This document shows, in pieces, positions 54,324-62,282 of a stretch of DNA of 64,000 bases. A program made the position numbers and the translations under genes. The stretch is from Brevundimonas sp. Lineage in GTDB: Bacteria; Pseudomonadota; Alphaproteobacteria; Caulobacterales; Caulobacteraceae. The stretch is taken from assembly GCF_030682035.1 (NCBI RefSeq), contig NZ_JAUXQZ010000031.1:124318-188317 (forward strand), given 5' to 3'. The notes below the pieces were generated by a model. The model searched no databases and was not told the origin of the DNA. It was given only the letters and a program-made list of their open reading frames with translations. Position 1 is the stretch's first letter; each line of letters starts with the position of its first letter.

Positions 54324-55390
54324 CACGCCACCAGCTCAAACGGTTCCAGCCCGCTCAGCCGCATCGCCACCGGCCGTTCCGGGATCTCCCGCGTCGGCAG
54401 TTTCGATACCGCCTCCGCCGTGTGCCGGATATGCTCCGGCGTGGTGCCGCAGCAGCCCCCGACGATGTTGACCAGACCCGACGCCGCCCATTCCGCGATG
54501 AAGTGGGCGGTCTGGTGCGGCTCCTCGTCGTACTGGCCCATGGCGTTGGGCAGGCCGGCGTTGGGATAGGCGGCGACCAGGGTGTCGGCGACGCGGCTCA
54601 GCTCGGCGATGAACGGCCGCATCAGATCGGCGCCCAGGGCGCAGTTGAAGCCGATGGCGAACGGTTTGGCGTGGCGCACGCTGTTCCAGAAGGCTTCGGC
54701 CGTCTGTCCCGACAGGGTCCGGCCCGAACGGTCGGTGATGGTGCCCGAAATCCAGATGGGCAGGGCCTCCATGCCCTCGTCCTCGAGGTCCTTGATGGCC
54801 TTGATCGCGGCCTTGCAGTTCAGCGTGTCGGTGATGGTCTCGATCAGATAGAGGTCGACCCCGCCTTCGTTCAGCGCCTTCACCTGATGGCGATAGGCGT
54901 CATAGACCTGGTCGAAGGTCACCAGCCGCGCGCCGGGGTCGTTCACGTCCGACGACATGGACAACATCTTGTTCAGCGGGCCGATCGAACCGGCGGCGAA
55001 GCGCGGCTTGTGCGGCTCCTTGGCGGTCCAGCGGTCGGCGGTGGCGCGGGCCAGTTTCGCGCCCTCCAGGTTGATGTCCCAGACGGACTGTTCGTCGAGC
55101 TTGTAGTCGTCCTGGGCGATGACGGTGGCCGAGAAGGTGTTGGTCTCGGAGATGTCGGCGCCGGCGGCGAAATACTGGTCGTGCAGGCCGGCGATGATGT
55201 CGGGCCGGGTCAGGCACAGGATGTCGTTGTTGCCCTTCATCTGGCCGTTGTGGCCGGCAAAGCGGTCCCCGCGGAAATCCTCTTCCGACAGGTCGCTGCG
55301 CTGGATCATCACCCCCCAGGCGCCGTCGAGGACCAGGATGCGCTGTTTGGCGGCGGCGTGGAGGGCGGCGATGCGGTCGGGGCGGGTCAT
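54323..55390 (-). CDS. metH: Methionine synthase, part 1: homocysteine S-methyltransferase domain
   Basis: 355 residues from the ATG at 55390. Homocysteine-binding barrel of MetH: LVLDGAWGVMIQR, GADISETNTFSATVI, and zinc cysteines in GFNCALGAD and IVGGCCGTTPEHI. It carries no folate or B12 domain; those are on the next gene. The Shine-Dalgarno GGAAGGAAG is formed by the end of the upstream element. It follows metF and is probably coupled to it through a second mini-ORF. Confidence 0.96.
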   Translation of the reverse strand: MTRPDRIAALHAAAKQRILVLDGAWGVMIQRSDLSEEDFRGDRFAGHNGQMKGNNDILCLTRPDIIAGLHDQYFAAGADISETNTFSATVIAQDDYKLDEQSVWDINLEGAKLARATADRWTAKEPHKPRFAAGSIGPLNKMLSMSSDVNDPGARLVTFDQVYDAYRHQVKALNEGGVDLYLIETITDTLNCKAAIKAIKDLEDEGMEALPIWISGTITDRSGRTLSGQTAEAFWNSVRHAKPFAIGFNCALGADLMRPFIAELSRVADTLVAAYPNAGLPNAMGQYDEEPHQTAHFIAEWAASGLVNIVGGCCGTTPEHIRHTAEAVSKLPTREIPERPVAMRLSGLEPFELVA

Positions 55391-55392
55391 GT

Positions 55393-55581
55393 TCACGACT
55401 TCCTTCCCCCCTTGCGGGGGAAGGTGGCAGGCGAAGCCTGACGGATGGGGGGTGAAACACCGGCCCCTCTCAGTTCGCTTGTCGTCTCACAGGGAGTCCG
55501 TAGCCGGCCGCCCCCCCATCCGAGCCGCTCCGCGGCCCACCTTGCCCCGCAAGGGGGGAAGGAACTCGAAAGAAGGGTCAT
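55393..55581 (-). other. Bridging mini-ORF across a palindromic element between metF and metH part 1
   Basis: 62 codons. The ATG at 55581 overlaps the metF stop as ATGA; the frame MTLLSSSFPPCGARWAAERL and on runs through the whole element and stops at 55393, two bases before the metH part 1 ATG (TGAACATG). It begins ATGACC, as does metH part 1. The pattern repeats that at 54099-54323. Confidence 0.55.
55399..55563. repeat. Palindromic element inserted between metF and metH part 1
   Basis: CCTTCCCCCCTTGCGGGGGAAGG at the left and TTGCCCCGCAAGGGGGGAAGG at the right, with GGTGGCAG..CTGACGGATGGGGGG and its inverted counterpart inside. It is the closest relative of 3704-3868 (same arms, same flank words, similar length of ~165 bases). 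Confidence 0.85.
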
Positions 55582-56525
55582 TGCGTTGCCTCACGCACGC
55601 CCAGCACCCGGCAGATCGCATAGACCAGGTCGGCGCGGTTCAATGTGTAGAAGTGGAAGTCGGCGAAGCCTTCCTCCTGTAGCCGGGCGCAGGTTTCGGC
55701 GGCGACCGAGGCGGCGATCAGCTTGCGGGTCTCGGGGTCGTCGTCGAGGCCCTCGAAATGGGCGGCCAGCCAGTCGGGGACGGCCGCGCCGCACGCCGCC
55801 GACATCCGCTTCAGTCCGTTGAAATTGCTCACCGGCATGACGCCGGGGATGATCGGCACGGTCACGCCGGCCGCCTGCACACGGTCGCGGAAGCGCAGGA
55901 AGGCGTCGATGTCGAAGAAGAACTGGCTGATCGCGCGCGTGGCTCCGGCGTCGATCTTGGCCTTCAGCACATTGATGTCATGGTCCGTCGATGGGCTTTC
56001 GGGATGGCCCTCGGGGTAGCAGCCGACGATGATGTCGAAGCCGCCTTTGGCCTTGATAGCAGCGGCGAGTTCGGTCGCATTGGCGTAACCGTCCGTACGC
56101 GGAACATAGGCGCCGCCGATGCCGTTTCCGCCGGGCGGATCGCCACGCAGGGCCACGATGTGGCGCACGCCGGCGTCGCGATAGCCTTCGATCACCGCAT
56201 CGACCTCGTCGCGGCTGGCCTCGACGCAGGTCAGGTGGGCGGCAGGGGTCAGGGTCGTTTCGGCGAGGATGCGCTCGACTGTCCGGTGGGTGCGCTCGCG
56301 GGTCGATCCGCCGGCGCCGTAGGTGACCGAGACGAAATCGGGCTCCAACGGAGCCAGCCGCGTGATCGCCTTCCACAGATTGGCCTCGGCCTCGTCGGAC
56401 TTGGGCGGGAAGAACTCAAACGAGACGCGCGGACGCGACAGGTCCTGCCCGGCGCGCGCCACAGGTCCCAGAGGCGACAGCAACAGGGCCCGGGCCTCGG
56501 CCAGGCTGCGGGGGGCGATGCTCAT
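55578..56525 (-). CDS. metF: Methylenetetrahydrofolate reductase
   Basis: 315 residues. FAD enzyme that makes 5-methyl-THF, the methyl donor for MetH. It shows VSFEFFPPKSDEAE, DFVSVTYGAGGSTRERTHRT, the HIVALRGDPP loop, and EKAEFADFHFYTLNR-like end (GFADFHFYTLNRADL). The start overlaps the ArsR-methyltransferase stop by ATGA. It therefore lies in a regulator-metF-metH operon. Confidence 0.96.
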   Translation of the reverse strand: MSIAPRSLAEARALLLSPLGPVARAGQDLSRPRVSFEFFPPKSDEAEANLWKAITRLAPLEPDFVSVTYGAGGSTRERTHRTVERILAETTLTPAAHLTCVEASRDEVDAVIEGYRDAGVRHIVALRGDPPGGNGIGGAYVPRTDGYANATELAAAIKAKGGFDIIVGCYPEGHPESPSTDHDINVLKAKIDAGATRAISQFFFDIDAFLRFRDRVQAAGVTVPIIPGVMPVSNFNGLKRMSAACGAAVPDWLAAHFEGLDDDPETRKLIAASVAAETCARLQEEGFADFHFYTLNRADLVYAICRVLGVREATQ

Positions 56526-57484
56526 GCGACCTTCTCCGCGGCGACGGCCGGGCGTTCTGCGGTCCAGATCGAGACCGTCAAACCATCTGTGTCAGGGGGC
56601 AGGGCGATCGGCGCGCTGGGCGTCAGCCCGGCTCCGGACAGCCAGCGCCGCATCTCGTCATCGGCGAAGCCCAGCCGGCGGTGCTGATGCTCCTCGCGCA
56701 GGTGTTCCAACTGGTGTGGGGCGAAATCGACGATCAGCAGCCGTCCGCCCGGCATGACCAGCCGCGCCGCCTCGGCCACGGCGGCCGCCGGATCGGCGAG
56801 GTAGTGCAGCACCTGATGCACCATCACCAGATCGGCGCTCTGTTCCGGCAGGCGGGTCGCGAAGATGTCGCCGTGACGCAGCTCGACCTTGTCCAGCCCC
56901 GCCTTCGTCACATTGGCCCGGGCGATGTTGAGCATGTTCTGGCTGAGGTCCAGCCCGACCGACATCTTCGCCTGCCGGCCCAGGAGGGTCAGCATCCGGC
57001 CTGAGCCCGTGCCCAGATCGACGACCCGCTCGAAGGGACCGTTCCCGGCGGCCCGAGTGATGGCCGCCTCGACCGCGCTTTCGCTGACATACAGAGAGCG
57101 GATGCGGTCCCACTGGGGCGCGACCCGTTCGAAATAGGCCCCCGCGGCCAGTTCGCGGTCGCGCCGGACCGTTTCCAGTCGCCGGTCGTCCGCCTCGCCC
57201 GCCGACACGTCCAGCAGGTCCAGCACCGTATCGATCAGCCGCCGCGCCGGCAGGTCCGAGGACAGGCGATAGAAGACCCGCGCGCCGTCCGGAAACCGCT
57301 CGATCAGGCCGGCGTCGGCCATCAGCTTCAGATGGCGGGACACTCGCGGCTGGCTCTGGTCGAGAATGCGTGACAGCTCCATCACGGACAGCTCCTCGCC
57401 GGCCAGCAGCGACAGCACCCGCAGGCGGGTCGGTTCGCCCACGGCGCGCAGGGCTTCGACGGTCTGGTCAGCGGTCAACGACAT
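56522..57484 (-). CDS. ArsR-type regulator fused to SAM-dependent methyltransferase (SahR-like)
   Basis: About 320 residues from the ATG at 57484. Residues ~1-95 are an ArsR winged helix (LRAVGEPTRLRVLSLLAGEE, QSQPRVSRHLKLMADAGLIE). Residues ~130-310 form a class I methyltransferase with VVDLGTGSGRML and later VMVHQVLHYLADP. The metal-binding cysteines of classic ArsR are absent. In proteobacteria this fusion beside metF/metH corresponds to SahR, which senses S-adenosylhomocysteine; the assignment rests on architecture and position. A perfect 20-bp palindrome lies 6 bases upstream, so it probably represses its own operon. Confidence 0.85.
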   Translation of the reverse strand: MSLTADQTVEALRAVGEPTRLRVLSLLAGEELSVMELSRILDQSQPRVSRHLKLMADAGLIERFPDGARVFYRLSSDLPARRLIDTVLDLLDVSAGEADDRRLETVRRDRELAAGAYFERVAPQWDRIRSLYVSESAVEAAITRAAGNGPFERVVDLGTGSGRMLTLLGRQAKMSVGLDLSQNMLNIARANVTKAGLDKVELRHGDIFATRLPEQSADLVMVHQVLHYLADPAAAVAEAARLVMPGGRLLIVDFAPHQLEHLREEHQHRRLGFADDEMRRWLSGAGLTPSAPIALPPDTDGLTVSIWTAERPAVAAEKVA

Positions 57485-57490
57485 GTCTTT

Positions 57491-57510
57491 ATATAAGGAT
57501 ATCCTTATAT
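57491..57510. promoter_or_regulatory. Perfect 20-bp palindromic operator before the methionine operon
   Basis: ATATAAGGATATCCTTATAT is identical to its reverse complement. It lies 6 bases before the ATG of the ArsR-methyltransferase gene and about 84 bases before the EF-hand gene on the other strand. Its AT content stands out from its surroundings. It contains a TATAAG-like -10, so binding would block both initiation of transcription and ribosome access. Confidence 0.85.
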
Positions 57511-57594
57511 GATTTGGCAAGGAAAATCGCTGGTCAGACGCCGGATCGAGGGCCAGTCTGCGTACAACGGCTATCTGTTGTCGTGAGGCTGCCC

Positions 57595-58350
57595 ATGTTC
57601 CGTCGCCTGACTGCCCTGATTACCCCCCTCATCCTCGTTTCGGCCCTTGCCGGATCGGCCTCCGCCCGGACCCCGGTGCAGGACGGCATGGGCGCGGGCA
57701 TGCAGGGGATGCCGCGCACTGCCGAAGAGGTCCGGCCCTGGACCGAAGGGCTGTTCGCCCGGCTCGACGCCAACCAGGATGGCGCCCTCGTGGATGGCGA
57801 GCTGGCGGTTCTCGACAATCCGTCAGGCGGCGGGGGCCGCTTCCGGGCGATGATCCTTCGGGCAGACGCAGACGCCGACGCCCGTGTCACCCTCGAAGAG
57901 CTGGCCGGCGGGACGCAACAGATGTTCGAACGCATGAGCCGCCGAGGCGGCCCGGGTATGGGAGGCGGGGGCATGACGGCCCTGCCGCGCAGCGCCGACG
58001 CCGTGGACCCCTGGTCAGAGGGTCTGATGACCCGTCTGGACGTCAATCAGGACGGGGCCATCACCGGCAATGAGCTGGCCGTCCTGGCCAATCCGACCGT
58101 TGCCGCCATGGGCGGGTCGCGCTTGCGGGCCATGATCGTCCAGTCCGACGCCAACCGGGATTCCCGCATCAACGCCGAGGAACTGTCCGCCGGGGCGCAG
58201 CGGATGTTCACCCGCATGGACCGGGACGGCGACGGCTGGCTGGCCGACGACGAACTGCCCCGGCGGCCGGCCCCGCCGGCGCCCTTGACGATGCCGCCTC
58301 CGGCCTCGACCATGCCCAGCTTCCCGGACATGCCGCCCGACGGGGGATGA
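57595..58350 (+). CDS. Exported EF-hand protein
   Basis: 251 residues from the ATG at 57595. A signal peptide ends near AGSASA. Five EF-hand-like loops are visible: DANQDGALVDGE, DADADARVTLEE, DVNQDGAITGNE, DANRDSRINAEE and DRDGDGWLADDE. They are arranged as two similar halves (each preceded by WTEGLFARL or WSEGLMTRL) plus a fifth loop and a Pro-rich tail. It is presumably a periplasmic or surface calcium-binding protein. It lies downstream of the palindromic operator on the opposite strand. Function unknown. Confidence 0.85.
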   Translation: MFRRLTALITPLILVSALAGSASARTPVQDGMGAGMQGMPRTAEEVRPWTEGLFARLDANQDGALVDGELAVLDNPSGGGGRFRAMILRADADADARVTLEELAGGTQQMFERMSRRGGPGMGGGGMTALPRSADAVDPWSEGLMTRLDVNQDGAITGNELAVLANPTVAAMGGSRLRAMIVQSDANRDSRINAEELSAGAQRMFTRMDRDGDGWLADDELPRRPAPPAPLTMPPPASTMPSFPDMPPDGG

Positions 58351-58353
58351 TGT

Positions 58354-59280
58354 CTAGCTTACAGGAGTCTTCAGCGGCTCGCCCGCAAAGGCCGCCTGCA
58401 GGTTCTGGATCAGCAGCATCAGCATGCCCTGCACCGCCTCCGTCGTCGCCCCGCCGGTGTGGGGCGTCAACACGGTATTGGGCACGCCGGCCCAGCGCGC
58501 CGCGTCCACCGGCTCCTCCTCGAAGACATCCAGCGCCGCCTGGCCCAGACGCCCGTCCCGGAGCGCCGCGATCAGGGCCGTCTCGTCAACCAACTGCCCG
58601 CGCGCGACATTGACCAGCAGCCCCTGCGGTCCCAGCGCCTCGATCACCTCCCGCGAGATCAGACCGCGGTTGCTCTCATCGGCCTTGCAGGCGACCACCA
58701 GTATGTCGCTGTCCCGCGCCAGCTCCAGCAGCGTCGCCGCGCGCGGCCACGAACTCTCCTTCTCGCGCGGCCCCCACCAGCGCACGGCCATCCGCATCGC
58801 CTCGCCGCGTCGCGCCACAGCCGCGCCGATCGAGCCCAGGCCGACGACGCCCAGCCGCTGATCCTTCAGCGACGGGGTGATCATCTTGGCGTCCACCGTC
58901 CAGCCACCCGCCCGCAGGGCCCGGTCCCCGGCCGCGATCTGACGCCGGGCGGCAATGATCAGGCCCAGCGCATGGTCGGCGACATCCTCGTGATTGACCC
59001 CCGGCGCATGGCTGACCGGCAGCCCACGACCCCGACACCACGGAACATCTATTCCGTCATAGCCCGAGGTGAAACAGGCGATCAGCTGTAGCGCGGGCAG
59101 GCTCTCGATCAGCGCCTTGTCCAGCGGAAACTCCCCCGCCACCACCAGCGCCCGGATCTGCCCCTGCGCCTCCGCCGGCGGCCCTTCCCAGAAGCGCCAG
59201 ACGGTGTAGTCGGTCTCGAGAAAGGCCGTCAGCGGCGCGAGGTGGCGCTGCATGATCAGGATGGCGGGGCGGTTGAGCAT
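58354..59280 (-). CDS. D-2-hydroxyacid dehydrogenase (NAD(P)-dependent)
   Basis: 308 residues. Rossmann motif VVGLGSIGAAVARRG with a WWGPREK stretch after strand 2, catalytic Arg in VNVARGQLVDE, Glu in DVFEEEPVD and His in LTPHTGGAT. It reduces 2-keto acids or oxidises D-2-hydroxy acids; the RxxxK-like cofactor pocket suggests possible NADP use, and it resembles glyoxylate/hydroxypyruvate reductases. It converges on the EF-hand gene (3 bases). Confidence 0.92.
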   Translation of the reverse strand: MLNRPAILIMQRHLAPLTAFLETDYTVWRFWEGPPAEAQGQIRALVVAGEFPLDKALIESLPALQLIACFTSGYDGIDVPWCRGRGLPVSHAPGVNHEDVADHALGLIIAARRQIAAGDRALRAGGWTVDAKMITPSLKDQRLGVVGLGSIGAAVARRGEAMRMAVRWWGPREKESSWPRAATLLELARDSDILVVACKADESNRGLISREVIEALGPQGLLVNVARGQLVDETALIAALRDGRLGQAALDVFEEEPVDAARWAGVPNTVLTPHTGGATTEAVQGMLMLLIQNLQAAFAGEPLKTPVS

Positions 59281-59383
59281 GGAGTGATTAGATCAGGCCC
59301 CGGGCCGAGGGCCAAGTACGCATCAGGTATCCATGGACCGCGGAGGTGGGGACGCCGCGCAAGGGCGGCGTCCCGGTCGGTCT

Positions 59384-62038
59384 CTACTGCCAGAGCTCGT
59401 GCCCCTGCGGCGTGTACAAGCCGTCGTCGGCCATGAGCCGCCAGGGCAGGTCGCCGAGGTCGAACAGACCGGCCATCCGGCTGTCCGCCGGCGGCTCGAA
59501 GCCGGGCATCTCCCCGACGTCGAACGCCGTCTCGCTGAAGCCGACGCCCGGCAGGACCAGCGGACCCTCAAGGTCCTCCTTGCCCATGACGAAGTCATCA
59601 TCGGCAAGCGCCGACTGCACCAGGGCGGTCGTCGGAGCCGTGCTCGACTGGGTCGAGGGGATCACGACCATGTCGGACAAGCGGGCTGTCGATCCGTCGC
59701 CAAAGCGAAGCCACTCGACCTGGGCGAGGGAGTCGACGCCGTCTCGACCGGCGACAGTGTCCTCGACCCGATAGGCTCCGGTCGTGGCGCCTGCGGAGAC
59801 GACATAGTCCGATCGCATCCCGGCGAGCACGACCACATCCACGCCCGCGCCGCCGTTCATGGAGTCGTCGCCCACTCCGCCGGTCAGCGTATCGTCGCCG
59901 CCCAGACCGTTCAGCGTGTCGCGACCTGCACCACCGATGATGCTGTTGGCTCCGTCCTCGCCGACGAGGAGATCGTTGAACGCCGAACCGATCAGATCCT
60001 CGATGCTGACCAGGATGTCGGACGCGCCGTCGCCGTCATTGGATGCCTTCCCTGACTTGAGCTTGACCGTGACGCCCGCAGCGGCCTCCGAATAGTCCGC
60101 CGTATCGCGCCCGAACCCGCCATTGAGCGTGTCCGCGCCCCGACCTCCGGCGAGCAGGTCGTCGCCGAAGCCGCCGTTCAGCAGATTGGCCACATTGTTG
60201 CCGATGAGGGTATCGTTGCCGGAGCCCCCCGTCGCTCGTTCAATGGTCACGCCGTTGGCGATGGTGAAGCCCGTCCAGGCTCCCAGGGCGTAGGACATCC
60301 GGCCGCCGCCGCCCTCCTCATAGTTGAGGGTGGCCGCGCGCAGATCGATGTTGGCGTCGCGTGCGCCGCTGTAGCGAATCTCGTCGGTTCCGCCGCCGTC
60401 CCAGATCGTCGAGTAGAAGGCGCCAGCCTGGTTGACGTCGCCGATGGTGTAGACATCGTCGCCCGTCGCCCACTCCTCGTTGACGCCGTATTTGTCCTGA
60501 AGCACGGCGATGTCGAGCGCGCTGAGCGTCCCCACCCACCCGAAATGATCGACTTCAGTTCCCGTGAGGCCGCCGGACCGGGGGCGGCCATGGCCCTCAG
60601 GCGCACCGCCCTCGGCGAGGCCCTCTTCCCATCCGTCGTTGTAGGACATGACGGTATAGACCTGCTGGCTCAGGCCATAGTCCCCGAAACCGCCGCCGAT
60701 GCCGCCGGTGCCGCCGCCCGCGCCGCGCATGACGCTGGAACGGCCGCCGTTATCGTGGGGGTGGGCCATGCCGTGGCCGTGGCCAAGTTCATGCAGCAAG
60801 GTCGGGAAATAGAACCCGCCCTGGGATACGCCTTCCTCGGTCCAGCGAACGTCGCCGGAGTTGATCTCCATCTGGCCCGCATTCTGTTCACCGGGGGGGC
60901 TCATACGGCCAAGCAGGCTGGCGCCGACGCCCGGCGTGCCTTCGTAGGTGATGATCTTGATGTCCGCCTCGTTCCGATTGAAGACCTGGACGTATTGAAT
61001 GTCCGCGACCTTCTCGTAGATGTCGAAGGCGGTTTCGAAGGCGGCCTTCTCCCAGTCCTGCATGCCTTGGGCGACGATATTCTCGGTCACGCCCGGGCTG
61101 GTGGGATTTTCACTGACGAAGACGTCGCCTTTCTGGGCGAAATAGTAGGTGATGACGTTCTTGCCGACGATGCCGTAGGCGTTGTTTTCTATGGGCGTGC
61201 CGCCATTGGGCACCCCGTTGTCGCTGCGCGTGCCGTTGTCGCCGTCCGGATTGCGCGAGGTCCGGGTGAACTGGCTGCCCCAGTCCAGCGAATGCAACGG
61301 GCTGTCGGGGGAATAGAAGGGGACATAGGCGGTCGGGTCGTTCGTATCGACGGTGGTCGCGAAGACCTCATAGTCGCCGACAAAGTCTCCCGTCGTACCG
61401 TTGGCGCCTTCGTTGTCATAGGCGCGGGCGCTGACGTAGAACGTACCGGTGCTTTGCGCCGTGTAGGTCAGGATGGCGTCAAGGCCGGACGGTGTGTTGG
61501 GACCGCCGCCATCCGCCGTCACCACCAGATTCCCCAGGGAATCGTAGAGCTCGATATAGGCGTCGGCCAAGGGCACGCCGCTGGGCCCGCCTGTCACCAG
61601 GAACATGCTGATGTCATAGGTCTGGCCGGCGACCAGCTGGATTGAATAGAAATCCTGATCGCCCGCCGTATCGATGGTCGAAACGATGTGAGCGCCGTCC
61701 ACCGCAAGGCTGGCGGTGGTCGAGGCGTCATCAGGAATGGCGTCGATGGTCAGCAGGGCTGCCGGCAGGACAACCGGACGGGGGCCGTCGCCCACGCCGT
61801 CCTGAAAGAAGTCGCTGTAACGTTTGCCGCAGCCGCAGCCGCAGCCCAGGCTCCAGCCGGCCCGCGTATCGCTCGCATCATTGGCCGCCAGCACCAGAGG
61901 GGCCGCCGAGACATGTCCGATCGTTGTCAGCGACAGCCCGGCAAAGGTCTGGATGGTCTGGGTTCCTCGCCATTCCGCCGGCGAGGCCCAATCTCCGTCC
62001 AACACTTCATTCCGCATTCTGGTGGAAAACGCAGCCAT
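59384..62038 (-). CDS. Serralysin-like RTX zinc metalloprotease
   Basis: 884 residues from ATG 62038, with GAGGAGG upstream. There is no Sec signal. Residues 66-70 carry a C-x-C-x-C cluster (GCGCGCGK). Residues ~95-235 look like a pre-peptidase C-terminal (PPC) domain placed at the N terminus. The peptidase domain has HEXXHXXGXXH with H416, E417, H420 and H426, and a Met-turn in TVMSYND. RTX repeats (GGSGNDTLIG, GGAGRDTLNG, GGVGDDSMNG) cover ~600-740, then ~140 residues of tail. RTX proteases leave by type I secretion; no secretion genes are next to it. Confidence 0.9.
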   Translation of the reverse strand: MAAFSTRMRNEVLDGDWASPAEWRGTQTIQTFAGLSLTTIGHVSAAPLVLAANDASDTRAGWSLGCGCGCGKRYSDFFQDGVGDGPRPVVLPAALLTIDAIPDDASTTASLAVDGAHIVSTIDTAGDQDFYSIQLVAGQTYDISMFLVTGGPSGVPLADAYIELYDSLGNLVVTADGGGPNTPSGLDAILTYTAQSTGTFYVSARAYDNEGANGTTGDFVGDYEVFATTVDTNDPTAYVPFYSPDSPLHSLDWGSQFTRTSRNPDGDNGTRSDNGVPNGGTPIENNAYGIVGKNVITYYFAQKGDVFVSENPTSPGVTENIVAQGMQDWEKAAFETAFDIYEKVADIQYVQVFNRNEADIKIITYEGTPGVGASLLGRMSPPGEQNAGQMEINSGDVRWTEEGVSQGGFYFPTLLHELGHGHGMAHPHDNGGRSSVMRGAGGGTGGIGGGFGDYGLSQQVYTVMSYNDGWEEGLAEGGAPEGHGRPRSGGLTGTEVDHFGWVGTLSALDIAVLQDKYGVNEEWATGDDVYTIGDVNQAGAFYSTIWDGGGTDEIRYSGARDANIDLRAATLNYEEGGGGRMSYALGAWTGFTIANGVTIERATGGSGNDTLIGNNVANLLNGGFGDDLLAGGRGADTLNGGFGRDTADYSEAAAGVTVKLKSGKASNDGDGASDILVSIEDLIGSAFNDLLVGEDGANSIIGGAGRDTLNGLGGDDTLTGGVGDDSMNGGAGVDVVVLAGMRSDYVVSAGATTGAYRVEDTVAGRDGVDSLAQVEWLRFGDGSTARLSDMVVIPSTQSSTAPTTALVQSALADDDFVMGKEDLEGPLVLPGVGFSETAFDVGEMPGFEPPADSRMAGLFDLGDLPWRLMADDGLYTPQGHELWQ

Positions 62039-62282
62039 CTGACCCTCCTCGTGATCTGGGACCCGGCAAACCCGCAGCGAGGCGCCGGTCTGCAGTCCCA
62101 ACGAACGAAGGTCGGTCTTTCATCCCTGCTCCGTCCGCTTCGGCGACAGGCAGCCGGAACTGGCGCCCGAGGTCCGACCAGCGGCCACAAAGTTGGCGGC
62201 CGGCCGACCCCGATTCGGGCCCAGGGCGTATCGGATATCAACGGTTCCGGGGGTGCGGCTCCGGGGTGCGGACGGAAAGCGC
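62039..62282. other. 244-base upstream region of the protease gene
   Basis: It should contain the promoter of the minus-strand protease and the downstream end of the ettA gene. I see only the protease Shine-Dalgarno near 62045-62051 and no convincing terminator or operator. Confidence 0.4.

Noticed and set aside
54323..55390. metH part 1 as a truncated pseudogene
   Set aside because: Both parts have intact, conserved starts and ends at a domain boundary, so this is a split enzyme, not a broken gene.
59349..59374. Terminator after the protease gene
   Set aside because: A GGGACGCCG/CGGCGTCCC hairpin exists but there is no T-tract in the minus direction.
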